This document shows, piece after piece, positions 1 through 11,806 of a stretch of 49,434 bases of DNA; position 1 is the stretch's first letter; every line of letters begins with the position of its first letter. Location: assembly GCF_008868175.1 (NCBI RefSeq), contig NZ_WBKT01000029.1:1-49434 (forward strand), in the 5' to 3' direction. Below the pieces are notes generated by a model. The model made no database searches and was not told the DNA's origin. It saw only the letters and a program-made list of their open reading frames with translations. Made by a program: the position numbers and the translations under genes. Origin of the DNA: Micromonospora sp. AMSO31t (GTDB taxonomy: Bacteria > Actinomycetota > Actinomycetes > Mycobacteriales > Micromonosporaceae).

Positions 1-1
1 C

Positions 2-28
2 GGGGGCGGTGGCGGGTGCGGCGGATGA
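2..28 (+). CDS. C-terminal tail of a Gly/Cys-rich protein (partial)
   Basis: The frame starting at base 2 reads GGGGGCGG followed by TGA at 26-28. That TGA overlaps the ATG of the DUF692 gene at 25-27 in an ATGA arrangement, which is typical of translational coupling. Actinobacterial DUF692 genes are, as I recall, often preceded by a TIGR04222-type membrane protein with a Gly/Cys-rich C-terminus, and this tail would fit. Only eight residues are visible, and a GC-rich run could encode glycine by chance, so the call rests on the stop/start overlap and the context. Confidence 0.45.
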
Positions 29-846
29 CCGCCGGACCGTCCGGTGTGGGCATCGGGTGGCGGCCGGAGATCGCCGGCTTCGTGGCCGGCCTGCCCGGCC
101 TGCGCTTCGTCGAGGTGGTCGCCGAGACGGTCGCCCCGGGCGGGCCCCTCCCCGACGGCCTGGCCGAGCTGCGCGGGCGGGACGTCACCGTCGTACCCCA
201 CGGGGTGAAGCTCTCCCTCGGCGGCGCGGAGCCGGTCGACCCGGCCCGGGTGGCGCACCTGGCCGGTGTGGCCGCGGCGCTGGACGCGCCGCTGGTCAGC
301 GAGCACATCGCGTTCGTCCGGGCCGGTGGTCTGGAGGCCGGTCACCTGCTGCCGCTGCCGCGCAGCCGCGAAGCGGTGGCCGCGGTGGTGGCCAACGTGC
401 GCCGGGCGCAGGCGGAGCTGCCCGTGCCGCTGGCCCTGGAGCCGATCGCCGCGCTCTTCGACTGGCCGGACGACGAGCTGGACGAGGCCGACTTCCTCAC
501 CGAGATCCTCGACGCCACGGGGGCGCTGCTGCTGCTCGACGTCGCCAACGTGCACGCCAACGCGCGCAACCGGGGCGGCGACCCGGCCGACCTGCTGGAC
601 CGGCTGCCGCTGGACCGGATCGCCTACGTGCACGTGGCCGGCGGCGCCGAGCAGGGCGGCTTCTACCACGACACGCACACCGACCCGGTCCCCGCCGAGG
701 TGCTCGACCTCGTTCGCGAGCTGTGCGACCGGCGCCGGCCTCCGGCGCTGCTGCTGGAACGCGACGGCCACTATCCGCCCGCCGCCGAGCTGCGCGGCGA
801 GCTGGACGCCCTGGCCGCCGCCTCCTCGTACCCGGTGGTCACGTGA
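25..846 (+). CDS. DUF692 / MNIO-family multinuclear iron oxygenase
   Basis: A 273-residue protein of the DUF692 family (multinuclear non-heme iron-dependent oxygenases such as MbnB, TglH and ChrH), which modify cysteine or other residues of ribosomal peptides. It has the family opening GVGIGWRPE, then [32 protein letters not shown] and [10 protein letters not shown]. These supply the His/Asp/Asn/Glu residues expected for a di- or tri-iron site on a TIM barrel. ATG 25 is preferred over GTG 16 because it starts directly before the conserved block and overlaps the upstream stop. The stop overlaps the next start (GTGA). Substrate is unknown. Confidence 0.88.
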   Translation: MTAGPSGVGIGWRPEIAGFVAGLPGLRFVEVVAETVAPGGPLPDGLAELRGRDVTVVPHGVKLSLGGAEPVDPARVAHLAGVAAALDAPLVSEHIAFVRAGGLEAGHLLPLPRSREAVAAVVANVRRAQAELPVPLALEPIAALFDWPDDELDEADFLTEILDATGALLLLDVANVHANARNRGGDPADLLDRLPLDRIAYVHVAGGAEQGGFYHDTHTDPVPAEVLDLVRELCDRRRPPALLLERDGHYPPAAELRGELDALAAASSYPVVT

Positions 847-1292
847 CCGGCGGCGACCTGGCCGCGCGCCAGGCGGAGCTGGTCGCGGCGCTGGTGGCCG
901 GCGGGCCGCTGCCGCCCGGGTTCGCCGCCGCGCCCGTCGAGGCGGCCCGGCGGGCGCTGCTGCGCAAGCGGGCCGGCGACGTGGCCAGGCACTGGCCGCT
1001 GCTCGCGGCCGGCCTCGGCGGCGCCTGGCCGGCCACCTTCGCCGGCTGGGCGGCCGGCCGCCCCACCAACGGCTCGCTGCGCGACGGCTGGGACCTGGCC
1101 CGGGAGCTGCGCGACCGGGGCACCCTGCCGCCGCTGGGCGCGGAGGAACTGGCCGCCCGCGAGGCGGCGAGCCGCTACGACGGCCGCACCGCACCCCGGC
1201 CCCGCCGGCTGCCGGCCGTCGCCCGGGCCGGCGGCGCCGTCGCGGCCCAGCTCGCCGGCCGGGTACGCCTGCTCCGGCCCGCGCCGCGCTGA
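843..1292 (+). CDS. DUF692-associated partner protein
   Basis: A 149-residue protein starting at GTG 843, overlapping the DUF692 stop by four bases, so the pair is translationally coupled. It is rich in Ala, Arg, Trp and Gly, with conserved-looking stretches [14 protein letters not shown] and [17 protein letters not shown], and a basic C-terminus. No transmembrane segment or catalytic motif is evident. Partners of MNIO enzymes often recruit the substrate peptide. This one resembles, from memory, the small SCO6045-like proteins of Streptomyces rather than a classical DUF2063 protein. Function is inferred from position only. Confidence 0.72.
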   Translation: MTGGDLAARQAELVAALVAGGPLPPGFAAAPVEAARRALLRKRAGDVARHWPLLAAGLGGAWPATFAGWAAGRPTNGSLRDGWDLARELRDRGTLPPLGAEELAAREAASRYDGRTAPRPRRLPAVARAGGAVAAQLAGRVRLLRPAPR

Positions 1293-1335
1293 GAGCGGGT
1301 GGCAGGCGCCCCCGGGGTACGGCAGGATCGGCGGC

Positions 1336-2097
1336 ATGGATCTCGGACTCGCCGACCGGGTGTACGTGCTGACCGGCGCCTCGGGCGGCCTCGGCTTCGC
1401 CACCGCCGAGCAGCTCGTCGCCGACGGCGCCCGCGTGGTGATCTCGTCGCGCGTCCCGGAACGGGTGGCCGCCGCCGTCGACGCGCTCGGCGGGCCGCAG
1501 CGGGCCATCGGGCTGACCGCCGACCTCACCGACGCGGGCACCCCGGAGCGGCTCATCGCGGCGGCGCGCGAGGAGTTCGGCCGGCTCGACGGGGCGCTCG
1601 TCTCGGTGGGCGGCCCGCCCCGCGGCACCGCCGCCCAGATCACCGACGAGCAGTGGCGCGAGTCCTTCGAGACGGTCTTCCTGGGCAGCGTCCGCACCGC
1701 GCGCACGGTGGCCGCCGCGCTCACCGACGGGGGCGCCATCGGGCTCGTGCTGTCCACCTCGGTCCGCAGCCCGCTGCCCGGGCTGGGCATCTCCAACGGC
1801 CTGCGCCCCGGCCTGGCCGGGGTGGCCAAGGACCTGGCCGACGAACACGGTCCCCGCGGCGTACGGGTGGTCAGCCTGCTGCCGGGGCGGATCATGACCG
1901 ACCGCAACCGGGAACTCCTGGCCGCGAGCGGCGACGCGGAGCGGGCCCGCGCCGAGGCCGAGGCGTCGATCCCGCTGCGCCGGGTCGGCGACCCCGCCGA
2001 GTTCGGCCGGGTGGCCGCCTTCCTGCTCTCCCCCGCCGCCGGCTACGTCACCGGGGTGACCGTGCCGGTCGACGGCGGCGCGCTGCGCGGCCTGTGA
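1336..2097 (+). CDS. atypical SDR-family oxidoreductase-like protein
   Basis: A 253-residue short-chain dehydrogenase/reductase fold with an intact cofactor motif TGASGGLG (13-20), a DLTD motif near 63-66 and a Ser region STS (140-142). The catalytic YxxxK is absent: the aligned segment is ISNGLRP, with Ile152 and Leu156 at the Tyr and Lys positions. A known subgroup resembling beta-ketoacyl-ACP reductases lacks the canonical tetrad in this way. It may bind NAD(P) without ordinary SDR catalysis. A CAGGAT hexamer ends seven bases before the ATG, so a leaderless transcript is possible. Substrate unknown. Confidence 0.85.
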   Translation: MDLGLADRVYVLTGASGGLGFATAEQLVADGARVVISSRVPERVAAAVDALGGPQRAIGLTADLTDAGTPERLIAAAREEFGRLDGALVSVGGPPRGTAAQITDEQWRESFETVFLGSVRTARTVAAALTDGGAIGLVLSTSVRSPLPGLGISNGLRPGLAGVAKDLADEHGPRGVRVVSLLPGRIMTDRNRELLAASGDAERARAEAEASIPLRRVGDPAEFGRVAAFLLSPAAGYVTGVTVPVDGGALRGL

Positions 2098-2109
2098 CAC
2101 GGTGAGCCG

Positions 2110-2793
2110 GTGAACGAGCGACGGCGCCGACCCGGGGACACCCGGCCCGGGGCGGCCGCGCCCGGCGCAACGCGGCCCGGACCGGCCGAGCCGGACCCCA
2201 CGCCGGCCGGGGCGGCCGGGCCGGACCCGGCGGCGGCCGGGCGCCGGTATCCCCGGCCGACCAAGGAGCAGCTCGCGGAGGCGGCCGACAAGCTGCTGCC
2301 GGACCTGATCGTGCCCGGGCTGGACGTGCTCTTCGTCGGCATCAACCCGGGCCTGTGGTCGGCGGCCACCGGCTGGCACTTCGCCCGCCCGGGCAACCGG
2401 TTCTGGCCGGCGCTGCACCGGGGCGGCTTCACCCCGCGCCAGCTCCACCCCAGCGAGCAGGACGAGCTGCCCGGCCTCGGGCTGGGCATCACCAACATGG
2501 TGGCCCGGGCCAGCGCCCGCGCCGACGAGCTGACCGCCGAGGAGCTGGTCGAGGGCGCGCGGGAGCTGACCGCCAAGGTGGCGCGCTACCGGCCGCGGTG
2601 GGTGGCGGTGGTCGGGGTCACCGCGTACCGGATCGGGTTCGCCCGGCCCAAGGCGGGCTTCGGGCCGCAGCCGGAACCCCTCGCGGCGGCCCGCCTCTGG
2701 GTGCTGCCCAACCCGAGCGGGTTGAACGCCCACTTCACCCCGGAGACGCTCGGCGCCGCCTTCGGTGAGCTGCGCGCCGCGGTCACCGCCTGA
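2110..2793 (+). CDS. mug: mismatch-specific uracil/thymine DNA glycosylase (Mug family)
   Basis: A 227-residue Mug-family base-excision enzyme that removes uracil or alkylated bases from mismatches with G. The active-site motif GINPG lies at 77-81, followed by ATGWHFARPGNRFWP, and the second motif NPSGLNAH is at 201-208. As in Mug, Asn occupies the position of the catalytic Asp of family-1 UDGs. The first 50 residues are a Pro/Ala/Gly-rich low-complexity extension, so a start further in is possible, but no better ribosome site was seen. It ends seven bases before the convergent MerR gene. Confidence 0.9.
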   Translation: MNERRRRPGDTRPGAAAPGATRPGPAEPDPTPAGAAGPDPAAAGRRYPRPTKEQLAEAADKLLPDLIVPGLDVLFVGINPGLWSAATGWHFARPGNRFWPALHRGGFTPRQLHPSEQDELPGLGLGITNMVARASARADELTAEELVEGARELTAKVARYRPRWVAVVGVTAYRIGFARPKAGFGPQPEPLAAARLWVLPNPSGLNAHFTPETLGAAFGELRAAVTA

Positions 2794-2800
2794 CCGGAGG

Positions 2801-3583
2801 TCAGCCGGGCCGCTCCGCCAGCCGCTCCATGCGGTTCCACCCGCCCCACCCGCGCTCGCGCAACAGCGCCACGAGCCGCTCCACCCGCGGATCGGCCTCC
2901 ACGGCGAGCGTGTCCAGCAGGTCGTGCGGCAGATCGTCGTACGCCTCCTCGCCGAGGCTGTTCTCGCCGCAGGCGTACGCCTGCTCGGCCAGGCCGGCCA
3001 TCAGGTCGGCGGCTTCCTCCAGACGCGGGTCGTCGCCCGCGTCGTCGTCGTCGAAGATCTCCGACAGGACCCGGTAGAGCCGAACGACGTGCGGGTCGTC
3101 GAGCTGCGCGAACTTCCCCGGGATGAACTCGCGGACACGATCGGGCCAGCGGGCCGCCAGCAGGATCCACCCGTCCCGCTCACCCTCCACCATCCGCTCC
3201 GACACCCCCAGCTCCCGCAGCCGATCGAGATAGGCGATCACCTCCGGCGGGAGCGCCAGGGCGTCCCCGGCGGCGAGCTGCGCGATCTGCCTGCGGCTGG
3301 TCTCCAGCCGTTCGATCTCGTCCCGCAGGTGGCTGTCGATCCGCTGCACCGCCTCGGCGAAGGCCGCCGCCTCGGCGTCGAGCATCTGAGCGATCCGGGA
3401 CAGCGGCACGCCGGCGTCGGCCAGAGTGCGGATCTTGATGAGGGACACGACCGCCGCGGCGCGATACCGCCGGTAACCCGACGCGTCCCGCTCCGGCTCG
3501 GGCAGCAGCCCGATCTGGTGGTAGTGCCGCACCGCCCGCACCGTGACGCCGGCGTACGCCGCCAGTTGCCCGATCGTCAGCAT
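2801..3583 (-). CDS. MerR-family transcriptional regulator
   Basis: A 260-residue regulator with an N-terminal MerR winged helix (TIGQLAAYAGVTVRAVRHYHQIGLL, then SGYRRY at about 35-42). The dimerisation helix follows at about 75-120, then a long acidic C-terminal effector region. No cysteine cluster of the metal-sensing type is visible, so a small-molecule or protein ligand is more likely. It lies 34 bases downstream of the ABC permease on the same strand and probably ends that operon, which suggests it controls the exporter. The ligand is unknown. Confidence 0.88.
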   Translation of the reverse strand: MLTIGQLAAYAGVTVRAVRHYHQIGLLPEPERDASGYRRYRAAAVVSLIKIRTLADAGVPLSRIAQMLDAEAAAFAEAVQRIDSHLRDEIERLETSRRQIAQLAAGDALALPPEVIAYLDRLRELGVSERMVEGERDGWILLAARWPDRVREFIPGKFAQLDDPHVVRLYRVLSEIFDDDDAGDDPRLEEAADLMAGLAEQAYACGENSLGEEAYDDLPHDLLDTLAVEADPRVERLVALLRERGWGGWNRMERLAERPG

Positions 3584-3617
3584 GCTCTGATCCTGCCCCC
3601 GACCGCCCGACGCCGGC

Positions 3618-4379
3618 TCAGGAGATCCTGCGACGGTAGGTGATGTCGGCGAACACGTAGGCCACCACGAGGATGCCGACGCACCAGCCGAGGGCGATCC
3701 AGATGTCGGTGCCGACCTCCTGTTCGGTGAACAGGTCCCGGATCGCGTTGACGATGGAGGTCACCGGCTGGTGCTCGGCGAACGCGCGCACCGGGCCGGG
3801 CATGGACCCGGTGGGCACGAAGGCCGAGCTGATGAACGGCAGGAAGACCAGCGGGTAGGAGAACGCGCTCGCGCCGTCCACCGACTTCGCGGTGAGTCCG
3901 GGGATCACCGCGATCCAGGTCAGCGCCAGGGTGAACAGGACCAGGATGCCGGCGACCGCCAGCCACCCCAGCACGCCCGCCCCGGTGCGGAAGCCGATGA
4001 GGAGGGCGACGCCGACCACGACCACGAGCGAGATCAGGTTGGCGACCAGCGAGGTGAGGACGTGCGCCCACAGCACGGCGGACCGGGCGATCGGCATGGA
4101 CTGGAACCGTTCGAAGATGCCGCCCTGCAGGTCCAGGAAGAGCCGGTAGGCGGTGTAGGAGATGCCCGAGGCGATCGTGATGAGCAGGATGCCGGGCAGC
4201 AGGTAGTTCACGTACGAGTCGGATCCGGTCTCGATCGCGCCACCGAAGACGTAGACGAACAGCAGCAGGAAGGCGATCGGCATGATCGCGGTCGTGATGA
4301 TGGTGTCCGGGCTGCGGGCGATGTGGCGCAGCGAACGTCCCAGGAGCACGGCGGTGTCGCCGAGGAAGTGCTTGTTCAT
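3618..4379 (-). CDS. ABC-2 type transporter permease, DrrB-like
   Basis: A 253-residue membrane protein with about six hydrophobic segments (TIITTAIMPIAFLLLFVYVFGG is the first) and the ABC-2 permease region around SMPIARSAVLWAHVL. It is the membrane half of a daunorubicin-resistance-like exporter. The ATG at 4379 overlaps the TGA of the ATPase gene by four bases (ATGA), which fixes the start even though the frame stays open further upstream. Exported compound unknown; drug or lipid export is typical of the family. Confidence 0.9.
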   Translation of the reverse strand: MNKHFLGDTAVLLGRSLRHIARSPDTIITTAIMPIAFLLLFVYVFGGAIETGSDSYVNYLLPGILLITIASGISYTAYRLFLDLQGGIFERFQSMPIARSAVLWAHVLTSLVANLISLVVVVGVALLIGFRTGAGVLGWLAVAGILVLFTLALTWIAVIPGLTAKSVDGASAFSYPLVFLPFISSAFVPTGSMPGPVRAFAEHQPVTSIVNAIRDLFTEQEVGTDIWIALGWCVGILVVAYVFADITYRRRIS

Positions 4380-5173
4380 CGCTGTTCCTTGTCCGTTCCG
4401 GCGCCGACGAGGGTGAGGAAGACGTCTTCGAGGGTCGGCTGCTTCTCGACGTACTCGATCTCGGCGGGTGGGAGGAGCCGCTTGAGTTCGTCGAGGGTGC
4501 CGTTCACGATGATCCGACCCTCGTGGAGGATCGCGATCCGGTCGGCGAGCTGCTCCGCCTCGTCGAGGTACTGGGTCGTGAGCAGCACGGTCGTGCCGCC
4601 CCGGGCGAGTTCCCGGACGGCCTGCCACACCTCGATGCGCGCCTCCGGGTCCAGCCCGGTCGTCGGCTCGTCGAGGAAGATCACCGGCGGATTCCCGATG
4701 AGGCTCATCGCGATGTCCAGCCGGCGGCGCATGCCACCGGAGTACGTCGCCACCCTCCGGTTGCCCGCGTCGGTCAGCGAGAAGCGCCGCAGCAGGTCGT
4801 CCGCGATGGCGCCCGGGTTCTTGAGGTGCCTCAGCCTGGCGACCAGGACGAGGTTCTCCCGCCCGCTGAGGATCTGGTCGACCGCCGCGAACTGCCCGGT
4901 GAGGCTTATCGACTCGCGTACGTCGGCGGCCTGCGTCGCGACGTCGAAGCCGTTGACCCGGGCGGTCCCGGCGTCGGCCTTGAGCAGCGTGGACAGGATC
5001 CTCACCACGGTGGTCTTACCCGCCCCGTTCGAGCCGAGCAGGGCGAAGATGCTGCCCCGTGCCACGTCGATGTCCACGCCACGCAGCACGGTGAGCTGCT
5101 TGAACGACTTCTCCAGGCCGCGCACGCGTATCGCGGGCTGCTCGACCTGATGGTCCGTTGGGGGAATGCTCAT
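4376..5173 (-). CDS. ABC transporter ATP-binding protein, DrrA-like
   Basis: A 265-residue nucleotide-binding subunit. Walker A is GSNGAGKTT (47-55), the signature is YSGGMRRRLD, Walker B is VIFLDEPTTGLD, and a short C-terminal extension resembles that of DrrA drug-resistance ATPases. It is the first gene of the three-gene unit ATPase-permease-MerR and is coupled to the permease by a four-base overlap. It supplies ATP-driven energy for the adjacent permease. Confidence 0.92.
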   Translation of the reverse strand: MSIPPTDHQVEQPAIRVRGLEKSFKQLTVLRGVDIDVARGSIFALLGSNGAGKTTVVRILSTLLKADAGTARVNGFDVATQAADVRESISLTGQFAAVDQILSGRENLVLVARLRHLKNPGAIADDLLRRFSLTDAGNRRVATYSGGMRRRLDIAMSLIGNPPVIFLDEPTTGLDPEARIEVWQAVRELARGGTTVLLTTQYLDEAEQLADRIAILHEGRIIVNGTLDELKRLLPPAEIEYVEKQPTLEDVFLTLVGAGTDKEQR

Positions 5174-5273
5174 GACGGCAGCATGGAGGGTTGACGCAGC
5201 GTCAGGGTCAAGCCCGCGGGGCGGATTGCCCGACGACAGTCGGTCGGACCGGGCTGGTTGGTCGGCGGCCGGG

Positions 5274-7268
<1,995 letters not shown>

Positions 7269-7370
7269 TCGTCACCTCCGGGTCGTCGGCAGCCGTGGAC
7301 CGTCGGAATCAATTCTCCCGACGACTACGACAACCTCGCGAGTAACCCGGATCTTCCCGAACGGTCCTTA

Positions 7371-8138
7371 CTATTCGCCCCGCCCGGCCAGGTCGCGGAT
7401 CCGCCGCGTCTGCGCCTCCCGCTCGGCCCGCTGCTGCTCGGCGTGGGTACGCCCGCCCGCGCCGGCGAGCAGCGCCTTGATCTCCACGATCGCGTCACGG
7501 TTGTTGGCCAGCAGGCCCGCCGTCAGGTCGCGCACCGCGCCGTCGAGCTCACCGGCCGGCACCACGAGGGTGGCCAGGCCGATCCGGTCCGCCTCGGCGG
7601 CGTCCATCCGGCGGCCGGTGGCGCAGATCTCCAGCGCGCGGGAATAGCCGACCAGCTCGGCGAGGCGCTTCGTGCCGGCCAGGTCGGGGACCAGGCCGAG
7701 GGTCACCTCGGCCATGGAGAGCCGGGCATCCTCGGCGAGCACCCGCAGGTCGCAGGCGAGGGCGAGCTGGAAGCCGGCGCCGATGGCGTGGCCCTGCACG
7801 GCGGCGATCGAGATGACGTCCGGCCGGTGCAGCCACGTGAAACCGCCCTGGTACTCGGCGATCCGGTCGGCGCACTCCTGCTCGGGCAGGGTGGACAGCT
7901 CGGCGAAGGAACCCGGGCCCGAGGAGCCGGCGACCGAGAGGTCGAGGCCGGCGGAGAAGGCCCGCCCCTCACCGCGCACCACGACGACGCGGACGTCGCC
8001 GGGCAGCTCCCGGGAGAAGTCGCTCATCGCGCGCCACATGGCCGGGGTCTGCGCGTTGAGCACGTCGGGCCGGCACAACGTCACCGTCGCGACCGGCCCG
8101 TCGCAGTCGAGTCGTACTCCGGTCGTCTCGGGGGTCAC
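7371..8138 (-). CDS. enoyl-CoA hydratase/isomerase family protein
   Basis: A 255-residue crotonase-fold protein starting at GTG 8138, just before the conserved N-terminal strand (VRLDCDGPVATVTLCRP). Oxyanion-hole glycines lie in AFSAGLDL (60-67) and GHAIGAGFQLALACD (116-130). Of the two acids used by hydratases, the first aligns with Gln124 and the second with Glu144. This pattern is more usual for enoyl-CoA isomerases than for hydratases, so an isomerase or other acyl-CoA activity is likely. It acts in the cytosol. Confidence 0.87.
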   Translation of the reverse strand: MTPETTGVRLDCDGPVATVTLCRPDVLNAQTPAMWRAMSDFSRELPGDVRVVVVRGEGRAFSAGLDLSVAGSSGPGSFAELSTLPEQECADRIAEYQGGFTWLHRPDVISIAAVQGHAIGAGFQLALACDLRVLAEDARLSMAEVTLGLVPDLAGTKRLAELVGYSRALEICATGRRMDAAEADRIGLATLVVPAGELDGAVRDLTAGLLANNRDAIVEIKALLAGAGGRTHAEQQRAEREAQTRRIRDLAGRGE

Positions 8139-8184
8139 CGGACCGCCCGGAGCACAGCGCTGATGGACGACGCTGGGGGGCGGG

Positions 8185-8412
8185 TCACGCCTTCTTGCGG
8201 CGCCGGGCGCCGCCACGCTGCCGCAGCTGCACCCCGGACTCGGTGAGCACCCGGTGGATGAACCCGTAGGAACGGCCGGTCGAGGCCGCGAGCGCACGGA
8301 TGCTCTCACCCGAGGTGTACCGCTTTACCAGGTCCTTGGCGAGCGTCTGCCGCTCGGCCCCGACGATCCGGCGACCCTTCTCAGTGCTGGTGGCTGTGCC
8401 GGTGGCTGCCAT
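8185..8412 (-). CDS. small helix-turn-helix protein
   Basis: A 75-residue basic protein with a homeodomain-like HTH (LVKRYTSGESIRALAASTGRSYGFIHRVLTESG, about 28-60) and an Arg/Gly/Lys-rich tail. The HTH resembles resolvase or insertion-sequence regulator folds, and very similar small proteins are widely conserved in actinobacteria. The start has a good ribosome site (GAGGAA about six bases upstream). It is a probable DNA-binding regulator whose targets are unknown. Confidence 0.85.
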   Translation of the reverse strand: MAATGTATSTEKGRRIVGAERQTLAKDLVKRYTSGESIRALAASTGRSYGFIHRVLTESGVQLRQRGGARRRKKA

Positions 8413-8572
8413 GCTGATTCCTCACGTCCCAGACTGTGCGGTTCGGATACGGTCCCACCTATTAGACCGCCTCGGACGATCATGCGCCAGATATCAACTA
8501 TTCGCCAACCGACACGCTATGCAATGTCAGCTTCCCGATAGAGTGATCCTTCTGACCGGCCCAGCCGGCGTC

Positions 8573-8607
8573 GGCCGGCCGGATCATGAGAGGCCGACCG
8601 GCCGGCC
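8573..8607. repeat. inverted repeat upstream of cadD-like gene
   Basis: Two perfect 10-bp arms, GGCCGGCCGG at 8573-8582 and its complement at 8598-8607, flank a 15-base spacer just ahead of the promoter-like TACGCT. It could be an operator or a chance GC-rich structure. Confidence 0.35.
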
Positions 8608-8613
8608 CACCCG

Positions 8614-8619
8614 TACGCT
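8614..8619 (+). promoter_or_regulatory. -10-like hexamer, leaderless start of cadD-like gene
   Basis: TACGCT ends exactly six bases before GTG 8626, the spacing expected if transcription begins at the start codon. No convincing -35 was seen. Confidence 0.4.
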
Positions 8620-8625
8620 CCTCGG

Positions 8626-9008
8626 GTGATCGACCTGCTGCCCGCGGCGGCCGCCGCCGCGGGCGTCTTCGCCGCCACCAACGTCGACGACATCGTCGTG
8701 CTCACCGTGTTCTTCGTGGCGGCCCGGGCCACCGGGCGGCCCCGCCCCTGGCAGATCGTCGCCGGCCAGTACGCGGGCATCGGCGCGCTGGTCGGGGTCG
8801 CCGTCGTGGTCGCCGCCGGGCTGCTCGTGGTGCCCGACCCGTGGACCGGCCTGCTCGGGTTGCTGCCGATCGCGCTGGGCGTCCGCGCCCTGCTGGCCCG
8901 CCGGAGCGACGACGAGCCGCCGGCCGTGGTCGGCAGCCTGCCGTGTTCATCGCGCTCGGCGCGATCATCCTGACCACCTCCGGCGTCCTCCCCCACCTGC
9001 TCCCCTGA
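8626..9008 (+). pseudogene. CadD-like cadmium-resistance transporter, internally deleted
   Basis: The first about 105 codons encode the N-terminal half of a CadD-type membrane transporter (GVFAATNVDDIVVLTVFF, QYAGIGALVGVAVVVAAGLL, GLLGLLPIALGVRALLARR). At about 8930-8945 the frame changes. The next frame gives PAVFIALGAIILTTSGVLPHLLP and a stop at 9006-9008, which matches the C-terminal helix of the family. About 60-70 residues expected between these parts, including the second NxxDN-type motif, are missing. The gene is therefore an internal-deletion plus frameshift remnant, unless the assembly lost sequence. Confidence 0.72.
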
Positions 9009-9014
9009 CCGGGG

Positions 9015-10622
<1,608 letters not shown>

Positions 10623-10676
10623 GTCGGGGTACTCGCTCTCGGGGTTCGGCGAAGGGCTGACTCAGGGCACGCGAAA

Positions 10677-10707
10677 GCGCCGGCGGGTCATCAGTTCCCG
10701 TCGGCGC
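10677..10707 (-). promoter_or_regulatory. leader hairpin of the ABC-F gene
   Basis: On the minus strand the arms are GCGCCGACGGG (10707-10697) and CCCGCCGGCGC (10687-10677), with one A/C mismatch and a nine-base loop AACTGATGA. It lies between the uORF stop (10716) and the ABC-F ATG (10622). There is no U-rich tail, so an attenuator role is only a possibility. Confidence 0.45.
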
Positions 10708-10715
10708 GGGGCCGT

Positions 10716-10736
10716 TCAGCCTTCGCAGCGCAGCAC
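10716..10736 (-). CDS. candidate leaderless uORF (MLRCEG)
   Basis: GTG CTG CGC TGC GAA GGC TGA encodes six residues. The GTG lies six bases after a TACAAT hexamer, so the first transcribed base would be at or next to the start codon. Short leaderless uORFs occur in other actinobacteria, and uORF/hairpin attenuators are known for several ABC-F genes. Here it is a sequence-based proposal. Confidence 0.4.
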   Translation of the reverse strand: MLRCEG

Positions 10737-10742
10737 GCGCCA

Positions 10743-10748
10743 ATTGTA
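10743..10748 (-). promoter_or_regulatory. -10 hexamer TACAAT for the ABC-F transcript
   Basis: TACAAT on the minus strand is close to the SigA consensus and stands out in this GC-rich sequence. No good -35 was found at 16-18 bases. Confidence 0.5.
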
Positions 10749-10871
10749 CCGGGCGCTCCCCGGTCGGCCTCCCGGATTACCGCACAAGATCATCGGGTAC
10801 CGAAAACCCCGTCCGGACCCGGTCCGGTACCGCAACCACCACACACGGACTAATCGGTGATCGGGGTCAAC

Positions 10872-11786
10872 ATGGAGCTGAACGAGAACGCGCGGGTCGA
10901 CACCAGCCAGGTGGATGACCGGCGAGGGTCCGGCGGAGGCGGCGGGATGGGCATCCCGATCCCGATCGGCGGCGGCCGGGGCGGGATCGTGGGCATCATC
11001 ATCGCCGTCCTGGTCGCCCTGGTGGGCGGCGGATTCGGCCTGAACGCGGCCACCAACGGCGGCGGCTCCGAGCAGGGCGACAACACCTCGCTGGAGCAGA
11101 AGTGCTCCGCGCAGGACGCGCTGAAGCAGCTCGACTGCCGCAACACCCTCTACGTCAACTCGATCCAGGCCTACTGGCGGACCGCCATGCCGGAGGTCTT
11201 CGGCGACCAGTACCGGCCGTCCAAGACCGTGTTCTTCAGCCAGAACGTGAACACCGGCTGCGGCGCGGCCGACTCCGGGGTCGGCCCGTTCTACTGCCCG
11301 GCCGACGACCTGGTCTACATCGACCTCACCTTCTACCGCCTGCTCGCCGACCAACTCGGCGCCGAGGGCGAGTTCGCCCAGCCGTACGTGCTGGCCCACG
11401 AGTACGGGCACCACGTGCAGGACCTGCTCGGCACCGAGGCGCAGATGCGCCGCCAGCAGCAGCGCGACCCGCAGAACGCCAACACCCTGTCGGTGAAGCT
11501 GGAACTCCAGGCCGACTGCTACGCCGGCGCCTGGGCGAAGAACGCCACGGGCACCTCCGACGAGCAGGGCCAGAAGATCTTCAAGAGCATCACCGAGCAG
11601 GATATCCAGCAGGCGATCGACACCGCCGAGAAGATCGGCGACGACGCGATCCAGCAGCGCTCCGGCCGGCCGGTGAACCCCGACGAGTTCACCCACGGCA
11701 CCTCCGAGCAGCGCAAGCAGTGGTTCACCAAGGGCTTCTCCACCGGCGACCCGAAGGCCTGCGACACCTTCGGCGCCGCGCAGTAG
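10872..11786 (+). CDS. neutral zinc metallopeptidase (YpfJ-like)
   Basis: A 304-residue protein of the YpfJ/KPN_00603 family. It opens with the family start MELNENARVDTSQVDDRRG, so ATG 10872 is chosen over GTG 10857. A Gly-rich stretch follows, then one transmembrane helix (IVGIIIAVLVALVGGGFGL, about 43-61) and an extracytoplasmic domain. The zinc motif is HEYGHH (176-181), and the family's downstream acidic ligand is probably in LELQADCYAGAW. It is likely a membrane-anchored peptidase of unknown substrate, transcribed divergently from the ABC-F gene. Confidence 0.9.
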   Translation: MELNENARVDTSQVDDRRGSGGGGGMGIPIPIGGGRGGIVGIIIAVLVALVGGGFGLNAATNGGGSEQGDNTSLEQKCSAQDALKQLDCRNTLYVNSIQAYWRTAMPEVFGDQYRPSKTVFFSQNVNTGCGAADSGVGPFYCPADDLVYIDLTFYRLLADQLGAEGEFAQPYVLAHEYGHHVQDLLGTEAQMRRQQQRDPQNANTLSVKLELQADCYAGAWAKNATGTSDEQGQKIFKSITEQDIQQAIDTAEKIGDDAIQQRSGRPVNPDEFTHGTSEQRKQWFTKGFSTGDPKACDTFGAAQ

Positions 11787-11806
11787 GCCGGGACAGCTCC
11801 CGCCCT

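Noticed and set aside
3771..5150. Long plus-strand open frame across the ABC transporter genes
   Set aside because: It is the low-stop complement of two clear minus-strand ABC genes; its translation is low-complexity and lacks any family motif.
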